Below, piece by piece: positions 8,595-17,842 of a stretch of DNA of 64,000 bases. The position numbers and the translations under genes are program-made. How positions within the stretch are numbered: position 1 is the first letter of the stretch; each line of letters begins with the position of its first letter. The stretch is from contig JACOUB010000036.1 of the NCBI GenBank assembly GCA_016178015.1, positions 62,001 through 126,000 of the forward strand. Reading direction: 5' to 3'. The stretch is from Methylocystis sp. GTDB lineage: Bacteria; Pseudomonadota; Alphaproteobacteria; Rhizobiales; Beijerinckiaceae. A model generated the notes under the pieces. It saw only the letters and a list, made by a program, of their open reading frames with translations, was not told the origin of the DNA and did not search any database.

Positions 8595-9581
8595 TCAAAA
8601 GTGGCTGAAGGACAGTTTATTGAAAACCCTTGGGTTTTCGTCCTCGTCTAGGAATAAGGGCAAGCCTTCTCCTGCCGTCGTCTCGCCGATTCGAGTCAAT
8701 GGAACGCCCGCCTCGCGCGCGGCCGCCTCGAGGGCGCTGGCGGCAGCGCGGGGAACGCTACACAGAATTTCGTAATCGTCGCCCCCCGTCGCCGCGACAT
8801 CGGCCAAGGCAGGGTCGATGGCGATCGCCTGGCGAGCGGCGATCGACAGCGGGATGCGCGCGAGTTCGATCCGCGCGCTCACTTTCGAGGCGCGCATCAT
8901 CTTGGCGAGATCGCCCGCCAATCCGTCGGAGACGTCGATGGCGGCGCTGGCGTAATCGCGCAGGGCGCCGATCAGCTGCACACGCGGCCGCGGCAGCAAG
9001 TAACGCTCCAGCAGATAATCGCGGGCGTCGGCGCCGAGGCGCGCCATGACGCCCGCGCCGCGCCGCGCCGCGAGCCCGAAGGCGGCGTCGCCGATCGTTC
9101 CCGAGACATAAACGAGGTCGCCGGGGCGCGCGCCGGCGCGGAAAACAAAGCGTCCCGGCGGCGCCCGCCCGAGCGCCGTGATCGAAACGGTCAGTGGTCC
9201 GGGCGTTCGCACCGTATCGCCGCCAATGAGCGGACAGGCGAAGTCGCGCGCATCCTCGCCGAGACCCGCCGCGAAGGCGGCAAGCCAGTCATTCGTCCAG
9301 TCGCGCGGCAAGGCCAGCGCCAGCAAGAAGCCGAGGGGCGCGGCCGCCTTGGCGGCGAGATCGGACAAATTGACGCGCAACGCCTTCTTGGCGATGAGGC
9401 CGGGAGCGTCCTCTTCGAAAAAATGCACGCCGGCGACAAGCGCATCCGTGGTGACGACGAGATCGCCCGCCGCGCCGAGCGAAAGAAGCGCCGCGTCGTC
9501 CTCGAGGCCAAGCCCTTCCTTGCCCGCAATCGGCGCAAAGAAATGCGCGATGAGTTCATCCTCGGTGAAACGGCGCTCCAT
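8595..9581 (-). CDS. thiL: Thiamine-monophosphate kinase
   Basis: ATP-dependent phosphorylation of thiamine monophosphate to thiamine diphosphate, the last step of cofactor synthesis. The 328 residues match family length. N-terminal [22 protein letters not shown] and [15 protein letters not shown] carry the conserved metal- and substrate-binding Asp residues; PLIGGDTVR and [10 protein letters not shown] follow, then [10 protein letters not shown] near the C-terminus. A GAGG lies a few bases before the ATG. It is upstream of hppA on the same strand, but the roughly 200-base gap suggests separate promoters. Confidence 0.95.
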   Translation of the reverse strand: MERRFTEDELIAHFFAPIAGKEGLGLEDDAALLSLGAAGDLVVTTDALVAGVHFFEEDAPGLIAKKALRVNLSDLAAKAAAPLGFLLALALPRDWTNDWLAAFAAGLGEDARDFACPLIGGDTVRTPGPLTVSITALGRAPPGRFVFRAGARPGDLVYVSGTIGDAAFGLAARRGAGVMARLGADARDYLLERYLLPRPRVQLIGALRDYASAAIDVSDGLAGDLAKMMRASKVSARIELARIPLSIAARQAIAIDPALADVAATGGDDYEILCSVPRAAASALEAAAREAGVPLTRIGETTAGEGLPLFLDEDENPRVFNKLSFSHF

Positions 9582-9730
9582 GATCGCCTCGAATCAAATA
9601 GCGGGCCGCCATAAGGTGAAAGGCGACATCTGACATTGTCCTAAAGCGTCAAGTTCCGATTTATACATTTGATATTTCGGCACTGTAAGTTACCCTACGC
9701 GCATTCGCCCAGAGTCTAAAGGAGATCGCT

Positions 9731-10285
9731 ATGAGTCCGAATAAAATCATGACGAGAGGAATGCAAATATTAGCGCTTGCCACGATTTTGATCCTCGGCG
9801 GCGGGCTTGGCGCCGCAACCGCCCAAGAGCGCGCAATGCCGGAGGGCGGCGGCATGTCGATGGGCCAAGGCATGATGGGCCAGGGCATGATGGGCCAGGG
9901 GATGATGGGCCAGGGGATGATGGGCCCAGGGATGATGGGTCACGGGATGATGATGTGCCACATGGGCGAGCATGTCGAGGGCCGGCTCGCCTATCTCAAA
10001 ACCGAACTCAAAATCACCGAGGCGCAGACGCCGCAATGGAACGCCTTCGCCGATGCGTTTCGCGCCGTCGCGAAAAAAATGGCGCAGCTGTGCGGGATGA
10101 TGAAGGAACATGGCGGCTCGATGGCGCCTGCCAGCCTACCCGAGCGGCTCAATATGATGGAAGAGCATATGACCAAGGGACTCGAGGCCATGCGTGCGCT
10201 AAAGGCGGCCGTGCAACCGCTCTACGCCATTCTGAGCGACGAACAAAAGAAGACCGCCGACCATATCATGAAGGGCGCGCCTTGA
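9731..10285 (+). CDS. Periplasmic Spy/LTXXQ-like protein with Met/Gly-rich repeat
   Basis: 184 residues with a signal peptide (hydrophobic ILALATILILGGGLGAATA, probable cleavage after TAQ). A low-complexity stretch of MMGQG repeats (about residues 44-75) follows, then a helical domain with ELKITEAQTPQWNAF, a variant of the LTxxQ motif of Spy/CpxP-type periplasmic proteins. These bind unfolded proteins or metals in the periplasm. The Met- and His-rich segment (MMMCHMGEH) suggests a copper-related role, but that is inference. AAAGGAG precedes the ATG. It appears to be a single-gene unit. Confidence 0.8.
   Translation: MSPNKIMTRGMQILALATILILGGGLGAATAQERAMPEGGGMSMGQGMMGQGMMGQGMMGQGMMGPGMMGHGMMMCHMGEHVEGRLAYLKTELKITEAQTPQWNAFADAFRAVAKKMAQLCGMMKEHGGSMAPASLPERLNMMEEHMTKGLEAMRALKAAVQPLYAILSDEQKKTADHIMKGAP
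9860..9952 (+). repeat. 15-bp tandem repeats encoding MMGQG
   Basis: About six head-to-tail copies of a 15-bp unit (ATGATGGGCCAGGGC and variants) within the Spy-like gene. Copy-number change would stay in frame because the unit is a multiple of three. Confidence 0.85.
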
Positions 10286-10458
10286 GCTTGCCTCGGACCG
10301 CTTGTCGGGATCGACGACGAGATGAATAGCCGGCAAGCATCCGCGCAGTCGTCGCCTCGCCCCTCGTGTCTTTGGCCAGGGACGCCCCAGGTAGTGAGCG
10401 GCTCTTTGGCCGTGTAAGAACGAGACGCGCGCGCGGCGCGCGTTGAGGGGGAAACGCC

Positions 10459-10626
10459 ATGAATGAAATTAAATTCGGGCTGTCGCCCACCGTCCTGATC
10501 TGCGCCGCCGGCGGCGCGGCGCTGGGTCTCATCCTCGCGATGTGGGGCACGTCAGATGTCGGCATCATCGTCTCGACGGTCATCGTCTTCGCGATCCTGT
10601 CGGGCATTTTCGGCATGTTCGTCTGA
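10459..10626 (+). CDS. Small two-helix membrane protein (55 aa)
   Basis: A 55-residue frame (MNEIKFGLSPTVLIC to FGMFV) with two hydrophobic helices separated by WGTSDVG. A GAGGGG lies about 8 bases before the ATG and GC3 is high, supporting real coding. No domain recognised. It follows the Spy-like gene on the same strand after 170 bases and runs convergent to the Uma2 gene. Confidence 0.6.
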   Translation: MNEIKFGLSPTVLICAAGGAALGLILAMWGTSDVGIIVSTVIVFAILSGIFGMFV

Positions 10627-10641
10627 AGAACGCTCTGCGTT

Positions 10642-11193
10642 TCACGCCGCATACACATCCGCGAGCGCCAGTTCGAACCCCGGCGGGTCGAGCATGATTC
10701 TGCCTTCGCGCACAATGCGGGTGACAATAGCCTCGCCCGCGCTCCGTGCGTGGTGAATGATCAGCGGTTCATCGGGATCGACGATGAGATAATGCGCGAC
10801 GCTCGGCGCCCGGAAATAGCCGGCGAGCTTGCGCAACGCGTCGTTGCGGCCAGTGGAGGGCGACAGAACCTCGACGACGATGATCGGGTTCTCGACCAGA
10901 AGAGTGTCGGGCTCCAGCTTCGGCCCGCAATAGACGAGCGCGTCGGGCTCGTAGGCCGTCGTCTCGTCGATGCGCACCGCCATTCCGTCCGGCATGACGC
11001 GGCATGGCAAGCGGCGCGCCTGAATGGCTGCGTCGAACGCCTTTTGAACGGCGAATTTCATTTCGGCGTGCGCGGCGCGCTCCGCCGCCTGGGCATAGAC
11101 CACGCCATCGACGAGTTCGTAGCGGCCGGGCTGGGCTTCCGCCCAGGCGAGGTATTCGTCGACGCTCATGCGCGTCTTCGGCAAGGCGATCAT
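10642..11193 (-). CDS. Uma2 family (DUF820) putative endonuclease
   Basis: About 183 residues of the Uma2/DUF820 fold, a PD-(D/E)XK-like nuclease family of unknown biological role. Visible motifs are MSVDEYLAWAEAQPGRYELVDG, PDGMAVRID, YEPDALVY and the core IIVVEVLSPST, where the Pro-Asp and Glu-Val-Leu residues form the putative catalytic site. The start was set at the ATG at 11193 (MIALPKTRM); an upstream in-frame ATG at 11259 is possible but the extension is not family-like. A scrap resembling this gene lies just upstream on the map (about 10304-10345). Confidence 0.82.
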   Translation of the reverse strand: MIALPKTRMSVDEYLAWAEAQPGRYELVDGVVYAQAAERAAHAEMKFAVQKAFDAAIQARRLPCRVMPDGMAVRIDETTAYEPDALVYCGPKLEPDTLLVENPIIVVEVLSPSTGRNDALRKLAGYFRAPSVAHYLIVDPDEPLIIHHARSAGEAIVTRIVREGRIMLDPPGFELALADVYAA

Positions 11194-11314
11194 GCCAGGA
11201 TCATACTCGGTTCGGCGGTCGCTGGAAAAAATTTCTGAAAGATCGGACGCTGCGAGCAAACCGCCGCGGCGAACTCATGAGGCAGTCTTTAGACCGCGAG
11301 CTTTTGGGCGGCGG

Positions 11315-12274
11315 CTATTTTGCCACGGCCTCTTCATCCGACAAGGGATGAAGATCGCGCACCATGGCGCGCATGCGCTCGTCGAGCACATGGGTGTAGA
11401 TTTGCGTCGTGGAAATGTCGGCATGGCCGAGCAGCTCCTGCACCACCCGCAAATCCGCGCCGTTTTGTAAGAGATGACTTGCGAACGCGTGGCGCAGAGC
11501 ATGCGGACTGACGCTGCGGTAGGGTATCCCCGCCGCGAGCGCGAGCGTTTTCAAATCGCGCGCGAAGGCCTGACGCGTGAGATGGCCGCTCTCGCTGTCT
11601 GACGGAAACAGGAAAGGAGCAGCCGCGCGCGCCGGCGATTTCGCATCCAAGAGCGCGCGATAGGCGCCGATCGCCTCTTTCGCCCGCCGGGTCAGCGGCG
11701 CGAGACGCTCGCGCCCGCCTTTGCCGCGCACAATGATGAACGGATCGCGCGAGCGCGCCGCGCTCCTTGGCAGGCCGACCAGTTCGGACACGCGCAACCC
11801 CGTCGCATAGAGCGTCTCGAGCAACGCATAGAGCCGCGCCATGCGCAGCCGTTCGCTCAACGAGCGCTTGGCGTCGTCTAAGCCCTCGCGCGCCGTCGCC
11901 AAGAGACGATCGACCTCCGCCTCCGAGAGCACCCCGGGCGCATCTCTATGCCGGCGAGGGCCCTCCAACGAGGCGGCGGGATCGTCGGCGCGGTGACGAT
12001 CGACATAGAGGAATTTGTGGAATTGGCGGATCGCCGAAATCCGCCGCGCGCTGGTCGCGCCGGTCATGCCGCGCGCCCCCAGCGCCGCGAGATAGGCGCG
12101 AATGCCGGCGGTCTCGACGCCAGCAGGGTCGGCGCCCGCGCGCTCGAGATGGGCGATATAATCTTCGAGATCGCGGCGGTAGGCGTCCAGCGTGTTGCGC
12201 GCCGCGCCGCGTTCGCAGGCCAGCATATCGAGAAAGGCCCCTAGGAGGCGGGCGGTACGGGAAGAGCCGCCCAT
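11315..12274 (-). CDS. xerD: Site-specific tyrosine recombinase XerD
   Basis: Chromosome dimer resolution recombinase, acting with XerC at dif. 319 residues: SAM-like N-terminal core-binding domain (about 8-95) and catalytic domain with R161 (ATGLRVSEL), K185 (RGKGGRE), H258/R261 (SPHALRHAFASHLL), H284 (LLGHADISTTQIYTHV) and nucleophile Y293. All six catalytic positions are present. GGAAGG precedes the ATG and overlaps the end of the small upstream gene. Placement and length match chromosomal XerD rather than an integrase. Confidence 0.94.
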   Translation of the reverse strand: MGGSSRTARLLGAFLDMLACERGAARNTLDAYRRDLEDYIAHLERAGADPAGVETAGIRAYLAALGARGMTGATSARRISAIRQFHKFLYVDRHRADDPAASLEGPRRHRDAPGVLSEAEVDRLLATAREGLDDAKRSLSERLRMARLYALLETLYATGLRVSELVGLPRSAARSRDPFIIVRGKGGRERLAPLTRRAKEAIGAYRALLDAKSPARAAAPFLFPSDSESGHLTRQAFARDLKTLALAAGIPYRSVSPHALRHAFASHLLQNGADLRVVQELLGHADISTTQIYTHVLDERMRAMVRDLHPLSDEEAVAK

Positions 12275-12281
12275 CCTTCCC

Positions 12282-12425
12282 TCATTTGTTCAGGCGATTC
12301 GGGGCGATCGTTTGCGTCATCTCGCGCGGCTGCGGCGTCACGCTCGCGACGAGCGCGAACATCGCGCCATAGCCGATGGCGAGGAGCACGCCGAGAAAGA
12401 CCAGAAATCGTATCAGACTTGGCAA
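12282..12425 (-). CDS. Small single-span membrane protein upstream of xerD
   Basis: A 47-residue frame with a TTG start (PSLIRFLVFLGVLLAIGYGAMF helix, then a polar tail REMTQTIAPNRLNK). The stop is 7 bases before the xerD ATG and its tail contains the xerD ribosome site, so the two are probably co-transcribed. Small proteins of this kind are commonly found beside xerD in Rhizobiales; the function is unknown. Confidence 0.6.
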   Translation of the reverse strand: MPSLIRFLVFLGVLLAIGYGAMFALVASVTPQPREMTQTIAPNRLNK

Positions 12426-12511
12426 GAATCAACCTCGCGACAACCCGCCGCCAGCTATCGCGCAAAGCTGCGACGAATGCAACCGTGGCGCATCGTGATG
12501 TTGGAAACGCC

Positions 12512-13297
12512 TCACAGCACCACGACGCGCGTGCCGACATGCACGCGGTCGTAAAGATCGGCCACGTCGTCATTCATCATGCGAATGCATCCCGAGGAGA
12601 CGTTCTGGCCGATCGTATAGGGCTCGTTGGTTCCATGGATGCGGTAGAGCGACGAGCCGAGATAGAGCGCGCGGGCGCCGAGCGGATTGGCCGGCCCGCC
12701 GTCCATATGCCGCGGCAGATCGGGCCGGCGCATCAGCATTTCTGGCGGCGGCGTCCAATCGGGCCATTGCGACTTGCGGCTGACCGTCTTGACGCCGGAC
12801 CATTCGAAACCGGGACGCCCGACGCCGACGCCGTAACGCACGGCCCGGCCGCCCCCCACCACGAAATAGAGGAACTTGTGCGGCGTATCGATGACGACCG
12901 TGCCCGGCTGCTCATGGCCGGGATAATCCACCTCGGTGCGCAGGAACATCGGATCGACCTGCCGCTGCAAGTCGATCGCTCCGCTTGGCGCATAAGCCGC
13001 GACGCGCTGCCTCGGCAAAGGCCGCGGCGACGGCGCGCCATTGGGCGTCGGATCATAACCGGTGACGAGAAGTTCGATAAAGCCGCCGCCGTAGGCGCCA
13101 GGAGCAGGCGCTGGGGCAGGCGCCGCCGCAACGCGGCTCGGCGCCGGCATCTGAGGATAGAGCCGAGCGGCTTCCGGCTCGCCGATGCCGGGAACAACAT
13201 GTGGCGCGGCGCGGGCGCCGCCGCTTGCAAGCATGACGAACACGGCGCCGAGGCAACCGGCCGCCGCAACCGAAAGAAACGCGGAGTTGTTGGACAT
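12512..13297 (-). CDS. L,D-transpeptidase (YkuD domain), exported
   Basis: Forms 3-3 peptidoglycan cross-links or attaches proteins to peptidoglycan in the periplasm. 261 residues: signal peptide (cleavage about residue 30, GGARA/A), a Pro/Ala-rich linker (about 45-70), then the YkuD domain from about 130 with catalytic H221 (RIHGTN) and C237 (SSGCIRM). All key residues are present. The gene is divergent from nothing nearby and is followed by the small gene and xerD. Confidence 0.92.
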   Translation of the reverse strand: MSNNSAFLSVAAAGCLGAVFVMLASGGARAAPHVVPGIGEPEAARLYPQMPAPSRVAAAPAPAPAPGAYGGGFIELLVTGYDPTPNGAPSPRPLPRQRVAAYAPSGAIDLQRQVDPMFLRTEVDYPGHEQPGTVVIDTPHKFLYFVVGGGRAVRYGVGVGRPGFEWSGVKTVSRKSQWPDWTPPPEMLMRRPDLPRHMDGGPANPLGARALYLGSSLYRIHGTNEPYTIGQNVSSGCIRMMNDDVADLYDRVHVGTRVVVL

Positions 13298-13628
13298 TGG
13301 CGCGAACCATGCTCTTGGCTTCCCGCGCGAAAAAGCGTCGCGCGGCGCAACCGCTAGAGCAGGCCCCGAAAAAGTTGAGAGACTTTTTCGACCAGGACCT
13401 GCTCCAACTCTTTGATTTTGAGCGAATACTTATCGATCGCCTGATTCCATGCGATCGGGATGCGCTCTGATGTCGAGAATGATAGCGGAGTAACTGTTTA
13501 GCGTAAATCCTAACTATTCACCATGGTTATCAATTCGAAAAATGCTTATTTTACTTGGTAAAAGCTTGGATAATATTAATAGTGAATTATTCGTATCGGT
13601 CGGACAGGCGAGCGCCCGCGTCACGGCG
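13298..13628. other. Non-coding region with palindromic repeat and AT-rich patch
   Basis: Contains the repeat 13355-13466, followed by an unusually AT-rich stretch (about 13490-13600) unlike the surrounding GC-rich DNA. The promoter of the L,D-transpeptidase should be at its left edge. No gene is supported. Confidence 0.5.
13355..13466. repeat. Rhizobiales-type intergenic palindromic repeat
   Basis: GAGCAGGCC...AAAAAGT pairs with ACTTTTTCGACCAGGACCTGCTC (13357-13403); a second dyad lies around GCGATCG and GCGCT. Same general class as 23397-23509 and 39494-39593. Confidence 0.65.
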
Positions 13629-14264
13629 TCAAAAATGACTTTCGGCTTCTTCTTTTTCTTCCTCGCGATGCGCTTCATGGCGCATGATCAGCGGCGCCTG
13701 GGCGAGGGCAAAGATCAACGTCAGCGGCAAGATGCCGAAAACCTTAAAGCTCACCCAGGCGTCGGTGGTGACGACGCGCCGCACGATCTCGTTTAATCCG
13801 GCCAGGAAGAAGAAGAACGCTCCCCAGCGCCAGGTGAGCTTGCGCCAACCTTCTTCATCGAGATGGAACGCCATGTCGAACACCGCCGGCAACAACAGCT
13901 TGCCGAACCACAACGCCCCCAACAGGCTCGCGCCGAACAAGGAATAGAGAATGGTGACCTTGAGCTTGATGAAGGTCTCGTCTTGCAGGAAGAAGGTCAA
14001 CGAACCGAACACGAGCACGAAGGCCGCCGTCACCAGCGGCATGGTCGGCACATGCCGGACCACCGCGTACGAGACGGCGAGCGTCGTGAGGACGCCGACC
14101 ATCAGCGCGCCGGTTGCGGGAAAAATGCCGAACTTGTGATTAACGCTGAAGAACAGGATGAGCGGCCCCATCTCCAGCGCGAACTTCAAGCCGGGGCGCA
14201 TGCGCCGCTTGCCGGACGCGCCGGTCGCCTCGGCGACCTTCTTCTCGGCGATTTCTTCGCTCAT
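13629..14264 (-). CDS. yciB: YciB family inner membrane protein (septation protein A)
   Basis: 211 residues with five to six membrane helices; the family segments KFALEMGPLILFF near the N-terminus and FFFFLAGLNEIVRR with TWVSFKVFG-like context are visible. YciB/IspZ proteins affect envelope integrity and septation; the biochemical role is not settled. Its ATG overlaps the ftsY stop (ATGA), indicating translational coupling. Confidence 0.9.
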   Translation of the reverse strand: MSEEIAEKKVAEATGASGKRRMRPGLKFALEMGPLILFFSVNHKFGIFPATGALMVGVLTTLAVSYAVVRHVPTMPLVTAAFVLVFGSLTFFLQDETFIKLKVTILYSLFGASLLGALWFGKLLLPAVFDMAFHLDEEGWRKLTWRWGAFFFFLAGLNEIVRRVVTTDAWVSFKVFGILPLTLIFALAQAPLIMRHEAHREEEKEEAESHF

Positions 14265-15328
14265 GTGATGGCCTCGCCCGCCTGTTCGTCTTCCGCCGCG
14301 TCGCTGTCAAGCCCGGCGATGGCCCGCGCAAAATCGTGCGCCACGAAGGCTTCGAGATCGTCGGCGCTCTCGCCAACGCCGACGAAGTGAATGGGCAGGC
14401 CGTATGTTTCGGCGATGGCGACGAGAATGCCGCCGCGCGCCGTGCCGTCGAGCTTGGTCATCACGAGACCGGTGAGGCCGGCGACCTTGCCGAACGCATC
14501 GACCTGCAACATGGCGTTCTGTCCCACCGTCGCGTCGAGCACGAGCAGCGCCGCATGCGGCGCCTGCGGGTCGGCCTTCTTCATGACGCGCACGATCTTT
14601 TCGAGCTCGGCCATGAGTTCGGCGCGGTTCTGTAAGCGGCCCGCCGTATCCATCAGCAGAACGTCGGCCTCCTGCGCGCGCGCCGCTTTGATGGCGTCGA
14701 AGGCGAGCGAGGCGGCGTCTGCGCCCGGCGGCCCGGCGATGACCGGCGCATCGAGCCGCGCGCCCCAGACGCGCAGTTGCTCCACCGCCGCGGCGCGAAA
14801 CGTGTCGCCGGCGGCGAGCATGACGTTTCTGCCCTCGGCTTTCCACTTGGCGGCGAGCTTGGCGATGGTGGTCGTCTTGCCCGAGCCGTTGACGCCGACA
14901 ATCAAAATGACGAACGGCCGCTTGGTCTCATCCAGCGTGAATGGAATGGCGACGGGCGCCAGCACGCGTTCGACTTCGCTCGCCAGAATGGCGCGCACGT
15001 CGTCGGGCCCGACGCTTTTTTCGTAACGGGCCTTGCCCACCGCCGCGACGATGCGCGCCGCCGCGCCGACGCCGAGGTCGGCGCGCAGCAGCACGTCCTC
15101 CAGCTCCTCGAGCGTGAGCGCGTCGAGCTTGCGCTTGGCGAAGACATCCGAGATGCCCTGCGCAATCGCCTGCGACGAGCGCGACAGACCGCCGAACAGA
15201 CGCTGGCGCCAAGGGCGTTTGGGTTGTTCCTGGGGCGGCATCGGCGCCGACGCGTCGGCCCCGCGCCCGAACAGGCGCGCGAACACGCCTCGCTTGTGCG
15301 CAACGCCGTCCTCGTCACCCTTGTGCAT
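14261..15328 (-). CDS. ftsY: Signal recognition particle receptor FtsY
   Basis: Membrane-associated GTPase that docks SRP-ribosome complexes for co-translational insertion. 355 residues from ATG 15328, which has a good GGGAGAGG site; an in-frame extension to 15475 has no family character. N-terminal Arg/Pro-rich A-domain, N-domain helices ([18 protein letters not shown]), and G-domain motifs [44 protein letters not shown] and the closing [12 protein letters not shown]. Confidence 0.95.
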   Translation of the reverse strand: MHKGDEDGVAHKRGVFARLFGRGADASAPMPPQEQPKRPWRQRLFGGLSRSSQAIAQGISDVFAKRKLDALTLEELEDVLLRADLGVGAAARIVAAVGKARYEKSVGPDDVRAILASEVERVLAPVAIPFTLDETKRPFVILIVGVNGSGKTTTIAKLAAKWKAEGRNVMLAAGDTFRAAAVEQLRVWGARLDAPVIAGPPGADAASLAFDAIKAARAQEADVLLMDTAGRLQNRAELMAELEKIVRVMKKADPQAPHAALLVLDATVGQNAMLQVDAFGKVAGLTGLVMTKLDGTARGGILVAIAETYGLPIHFVGVGESADDLEAFVAHDFARAIAGLDSDAAEDEQAGEAIT

Positions 15329-15498
15329 GTCCTCTCCCGATTGTGGCGCCTGCCTACACGAGTTGGCCGCAGGAGGCCAGCGGAGCAGGGGCGTCTTGTC
15401 TGGGCCGCCAACGAAGTTGAGCGCGATGACGCCGTTCCCCTTGAAAAGCCGTTGCTCCGCCTTCAAACTACCCACAAGCTCTCCAACCGGTCCCGGTC

Positions 15499-15978
15499 AT
15501 GCAAGACGCTCTGCTCGCCATCTTCCTCGCGGTCGGCCTCGCGCTCGGCGCGGGCTTTGTCGGCTTGGCGCGCTGGTCGCGGTTCGGCGCGCGGCGCGTC
15601 CTCGTCTGCGGGCTGATCTTTGCGGCGGCCATCTACGTCGGGTTCGCCACGCGTGCGGAAAATGTTTCGGCCTGGCTCGGCGTCGAGATGACCGGCGTCG
15701 CCATTTTCGGCTCTCTGGCCCTGTTCGCGCTCGAGGGCTCGCTGTGGTGGCTCGCCGCCGGCTGGGCGCTGCACCCCTTGTGGGACATCCAATTTCACTA
15801 TATCGGCACGGGCTCGGCCTTCACCCCGCAAAGGTATCCGCTGCTTTGCGCGAGCTTCGATGTCGCGGTGGCGGCCTATGTCGCTTACGCGGCGCTGCGC
15901 AAACTCGATCTTGCGCCGGCCCCGGCGGCGCCAACGGCGCGCCAACCCGCCCAACCAAGCAAGGGCCGTCCCAAATGA
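15499..15978 (+). CDS. DUF6010-like integral membrane protein
   Basis: 159 residues with four to five hydrophobic helices. The segment [16 protein letters not shown] resembles the conserved His/Trp/Asp region of DUF6010 membrane proteins; function unknown. The tail is Pro/Ala-rich and cytoplasmic. Its stop overlaps the bioB start (ATGA), so the two are co-translated. No known biotin role. Confidence 0.7.
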   Translation: MQDALLAIFLAVGLALGAGFVGLARWSRFGARRVLVCGLIFAAAIYVGFATRAENVSAWLGVEMTGVAIFGSLALFALEGSLWWLAAGWALHPLWDIQFHYIGTGSAFTPQRYPLLCASFDVAVAAYVAYAALRKLDLAPAPAAPTARQPAQPSKGRPK

Positions 15979-16946
15979 ACGCTCCTGCCGACGTCAGCAT
16001 CCGCCACCGCTGGCGCCTCGACGAAATCGTGGCCATCCACGATTCGCCTTTGCTCGAACTCATTGGCCGGGCCAACGCCGTGCATCGCCGCTTTTTCGAT
16101 CCGAACGAGGTGCAGAAGGCCGCTCTGCTCAGCATCAAGACCGGCGGCTGTCCGGAGGATTGCTCCTATTGCCCGCAGTCCGCGCATCACCGCGAGGTGA
16201 AGCTCGACCGCGTCGAGTTGATGGGCGTCGACGAGGTTGTGGCGGTCGCCAAGCGCGCCAAAGCGGCCGGCGCCGACCGTTTCTGCATGGGCGCCGCGTG
16301 GCGCCAGGCGCCCGAGGGCGCCAAATTCGACGCCGTGCTCGACATGGTGCGCGGCGTGCGGGCGCTCGGCATGGAAGCCTGCGTCACGCTCGGCATGCTG
16401 AACGAGAGCCAGGCCCAGCGTCTCGCGCAGGCGGGATTGACCGCCTACAATCACAACCTCGACACCGGGCCCGACTATTACGGCGAGATCGTCACGACGC
16501 GCCGCTACCAGGACCGGCTGGCGACGCTCGCCGCCGTTCGCCGCGCCGGCATCGAAATGTGTTGCGGCGGCATCATCGGCATGGGCGAAAGCGTGCGCGA
16601 TCGCGCTCAGATGTTGCAAGTGTTGGCGTCGTTTGCGCCGCATCCCGAAAGCGTGCCGATCAATGCGCTCGTGCCGGTCGAGGGCACGCCGCTCGCCGCG
16701 CGCGAGCCGCTCGATCCCCTCGAGCTCGTGCGCATGATCGCCGCCACGCGCATCGTCATGCCGAGTTCACGCGTGCGCCTGTCGGCCGGACGCTCCATGC
16801 TGACGCGGGAGGCGCAAATCCTCTGCCTGGCAGCCGGAGCAAATTCGATCTTTTATGGCGAAAAACTGCTCACCGCCCCCAACGCCGGCGTAAACGAAGA
16901 TGACGCGCTGTTTGCGGCGCTGGCGGCGCGTTCCCCCTTCCCATAA
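15975..16946 (+). CDS. bioB: Biotin synthase (radical SAM)
   Basis: Inserts sulphur into dethiobiotin to form biotin. 323 residues from the ATG that overlaps the upstream stop. The radical SAM cluster C59xxxC63xxC66 ([13 protein letters not shown]) is intact, followed by [29 protein letters not shown] and the C-terminal [24 protein letters not shown], where family ligands of the second cluster lie. No bioFDA genes are nearby. Confidence 0.96.
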   Translation: MNAPADVSIRHRWRLDEIVAIHDSPLLELIGRANAVHRRFFDPNEVQKAALLSIKTGGCPEDCSYCPQSAHHREVKLDRVELMGVDEVVAVAKRAKAAGADRFCMGAAWRQAPEGAKFDAVLDMVRGVRALGMEACVTLGMLNESQAQRLAQAGLTAYNHNLDTGPDYYGEIVTTRRYQDRLATLAAVRRAGIEMCCGGIIGMGESVRDRAQMLQVLASFAPHPESVPINALVPVEGTPLAAREPLDPLELVRMIAATRIVMPSSRVRLSAGRSMLTREAQILCLAAGANSIFYGEKLLTAPNAGVNEDDALFAALAARSPFP

Positions 16947-16964
16947 ACGGGGGAGGGAGCAACA

Positions 16965-17822
16965 TTGCGCGGAGGGATGATGCGCAGCCAACATCGTTTT
17001 CTTCTCGCCGGCGTGATGGGCTGGCCGGTGGCGCATTCGCGCTCGCCCAAAATCCATAATTATTGGCTGTCCCAACATGGGCTGGACGGCGTCTATGTTC
17101 CGCTCGCCATCGAGCCGGGCAGACTCGATCGCGCCTTGCGTTCGCTCGCGCCGCTCAATTTTTCCGGTTGCAATCTCACCGTCCCGCACAAAGAGACGGC
17201 GCTCGCCATGGTCGATCGGATCGATCCGGGAGCGGCGCGCATCGGCGCGATCAATTGCGTCGTCGTCGACAAGGACCGCGCGCTCGAGGGGCGCAATTAC
17301 GACGGCTTCGGCTTCATCGCGTCACTGCGCGCGGCGGCGCCCGATTGGCGCGCCGACGCGGCGCCCGCGGTCGTCATCGGCGCGGGCGGCGGAGCGCGCG
17401 CCGTCGTCGTGGGACTGATCGACAGCGGGGCGGAAGAAATCCGCTTGTTCAACCGCACATTCGAACGCGCGCAATTGCTCGCCGGCGACTTCGGCCGGCC
17501 GGTCGCCGCCTACCCATGGGAGGAGCGCGAAGCTGGCCTGGAAAACGCGGGGCTGCTCGTCAACACGACGAGCCAGGGAATGACCGGCCAGCGGCCGCTG
17601 GAGATTTCGCTGCGCAACCTGCCGGGCTCGGCGATTGTCGCCGACATCGTCTATGCGCCGTTGGAGACCCCGCTGCTCGCCGGCGCGCGGGCGCTCGGAA
17701 ACACAACGGTGGACGGGCTCGGCATGCTCATGCACCAGGCGCGGCCCGCCTTCCGCGACTGGTTCGGGGTGATGCCGCACGTGACGCCGGCGTTGCGAAA
17801 GCTGATTGCCGCGACACTCTGA
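16965..17822 (+). CDS. aroE: Shikimate dehydrogenase (NADP+)
   Basis: Reduces 3-dehydroshikimate in aromatic amino acid synthesis. Up to 285 residues. Substrate domain with SRSPKIHN, catalytic K76 (NLTVPHKET) and D113 (NYDGFGF); NADP domain with GAGGGARAV, NRTFERA and the closing DGLGMLMHQARPAF. The start is uncertain: TTG 16965 has GGAGGG at good spacing, while ATG 16977 and 16980 are alternatives. It follows bioB by 18 bases and may share its transcript. Confidence 0.94.
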   Translation: MRGGMMRSQHRFLLAGVMGWPVAHSRSPKIHNYWLSQHGLDGVYVPLAIEPGRLDRALRSLAPLNFSGCNLTVPHKETALAMVDRIDPGAARIGAINCVVVDKDRALEGRNYDGFGFIASLRAAAPDWRADAAPAVVIGAGGGARAVVVGLIDSGAEEIRLFNRTFERAQLLAGDFGRPVAAYPWEEREAGLENAGLLVNTTSQGMTGQRPLEISLRNLPGSAIVADIVYAPLETPLLAGARALGNTTVDGLGMLMHQARPAFRDWFGVMPHVTPALRKLIAATL

Positions 17823-17842
17823 AAGCGTACAATCCTTCGCCC

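Noticed and set aside
8395-8598. N-terminal extension of hppA
   Set aside because: Arg/Ser-rich, not seen in the family, and the first helix starts at 8394.
13542-13796. Plus-strand ORF of 84 residues with AT-rich start
   Set aside because: Runs into the antisense of yciB; no family and no convincing ribosome site.
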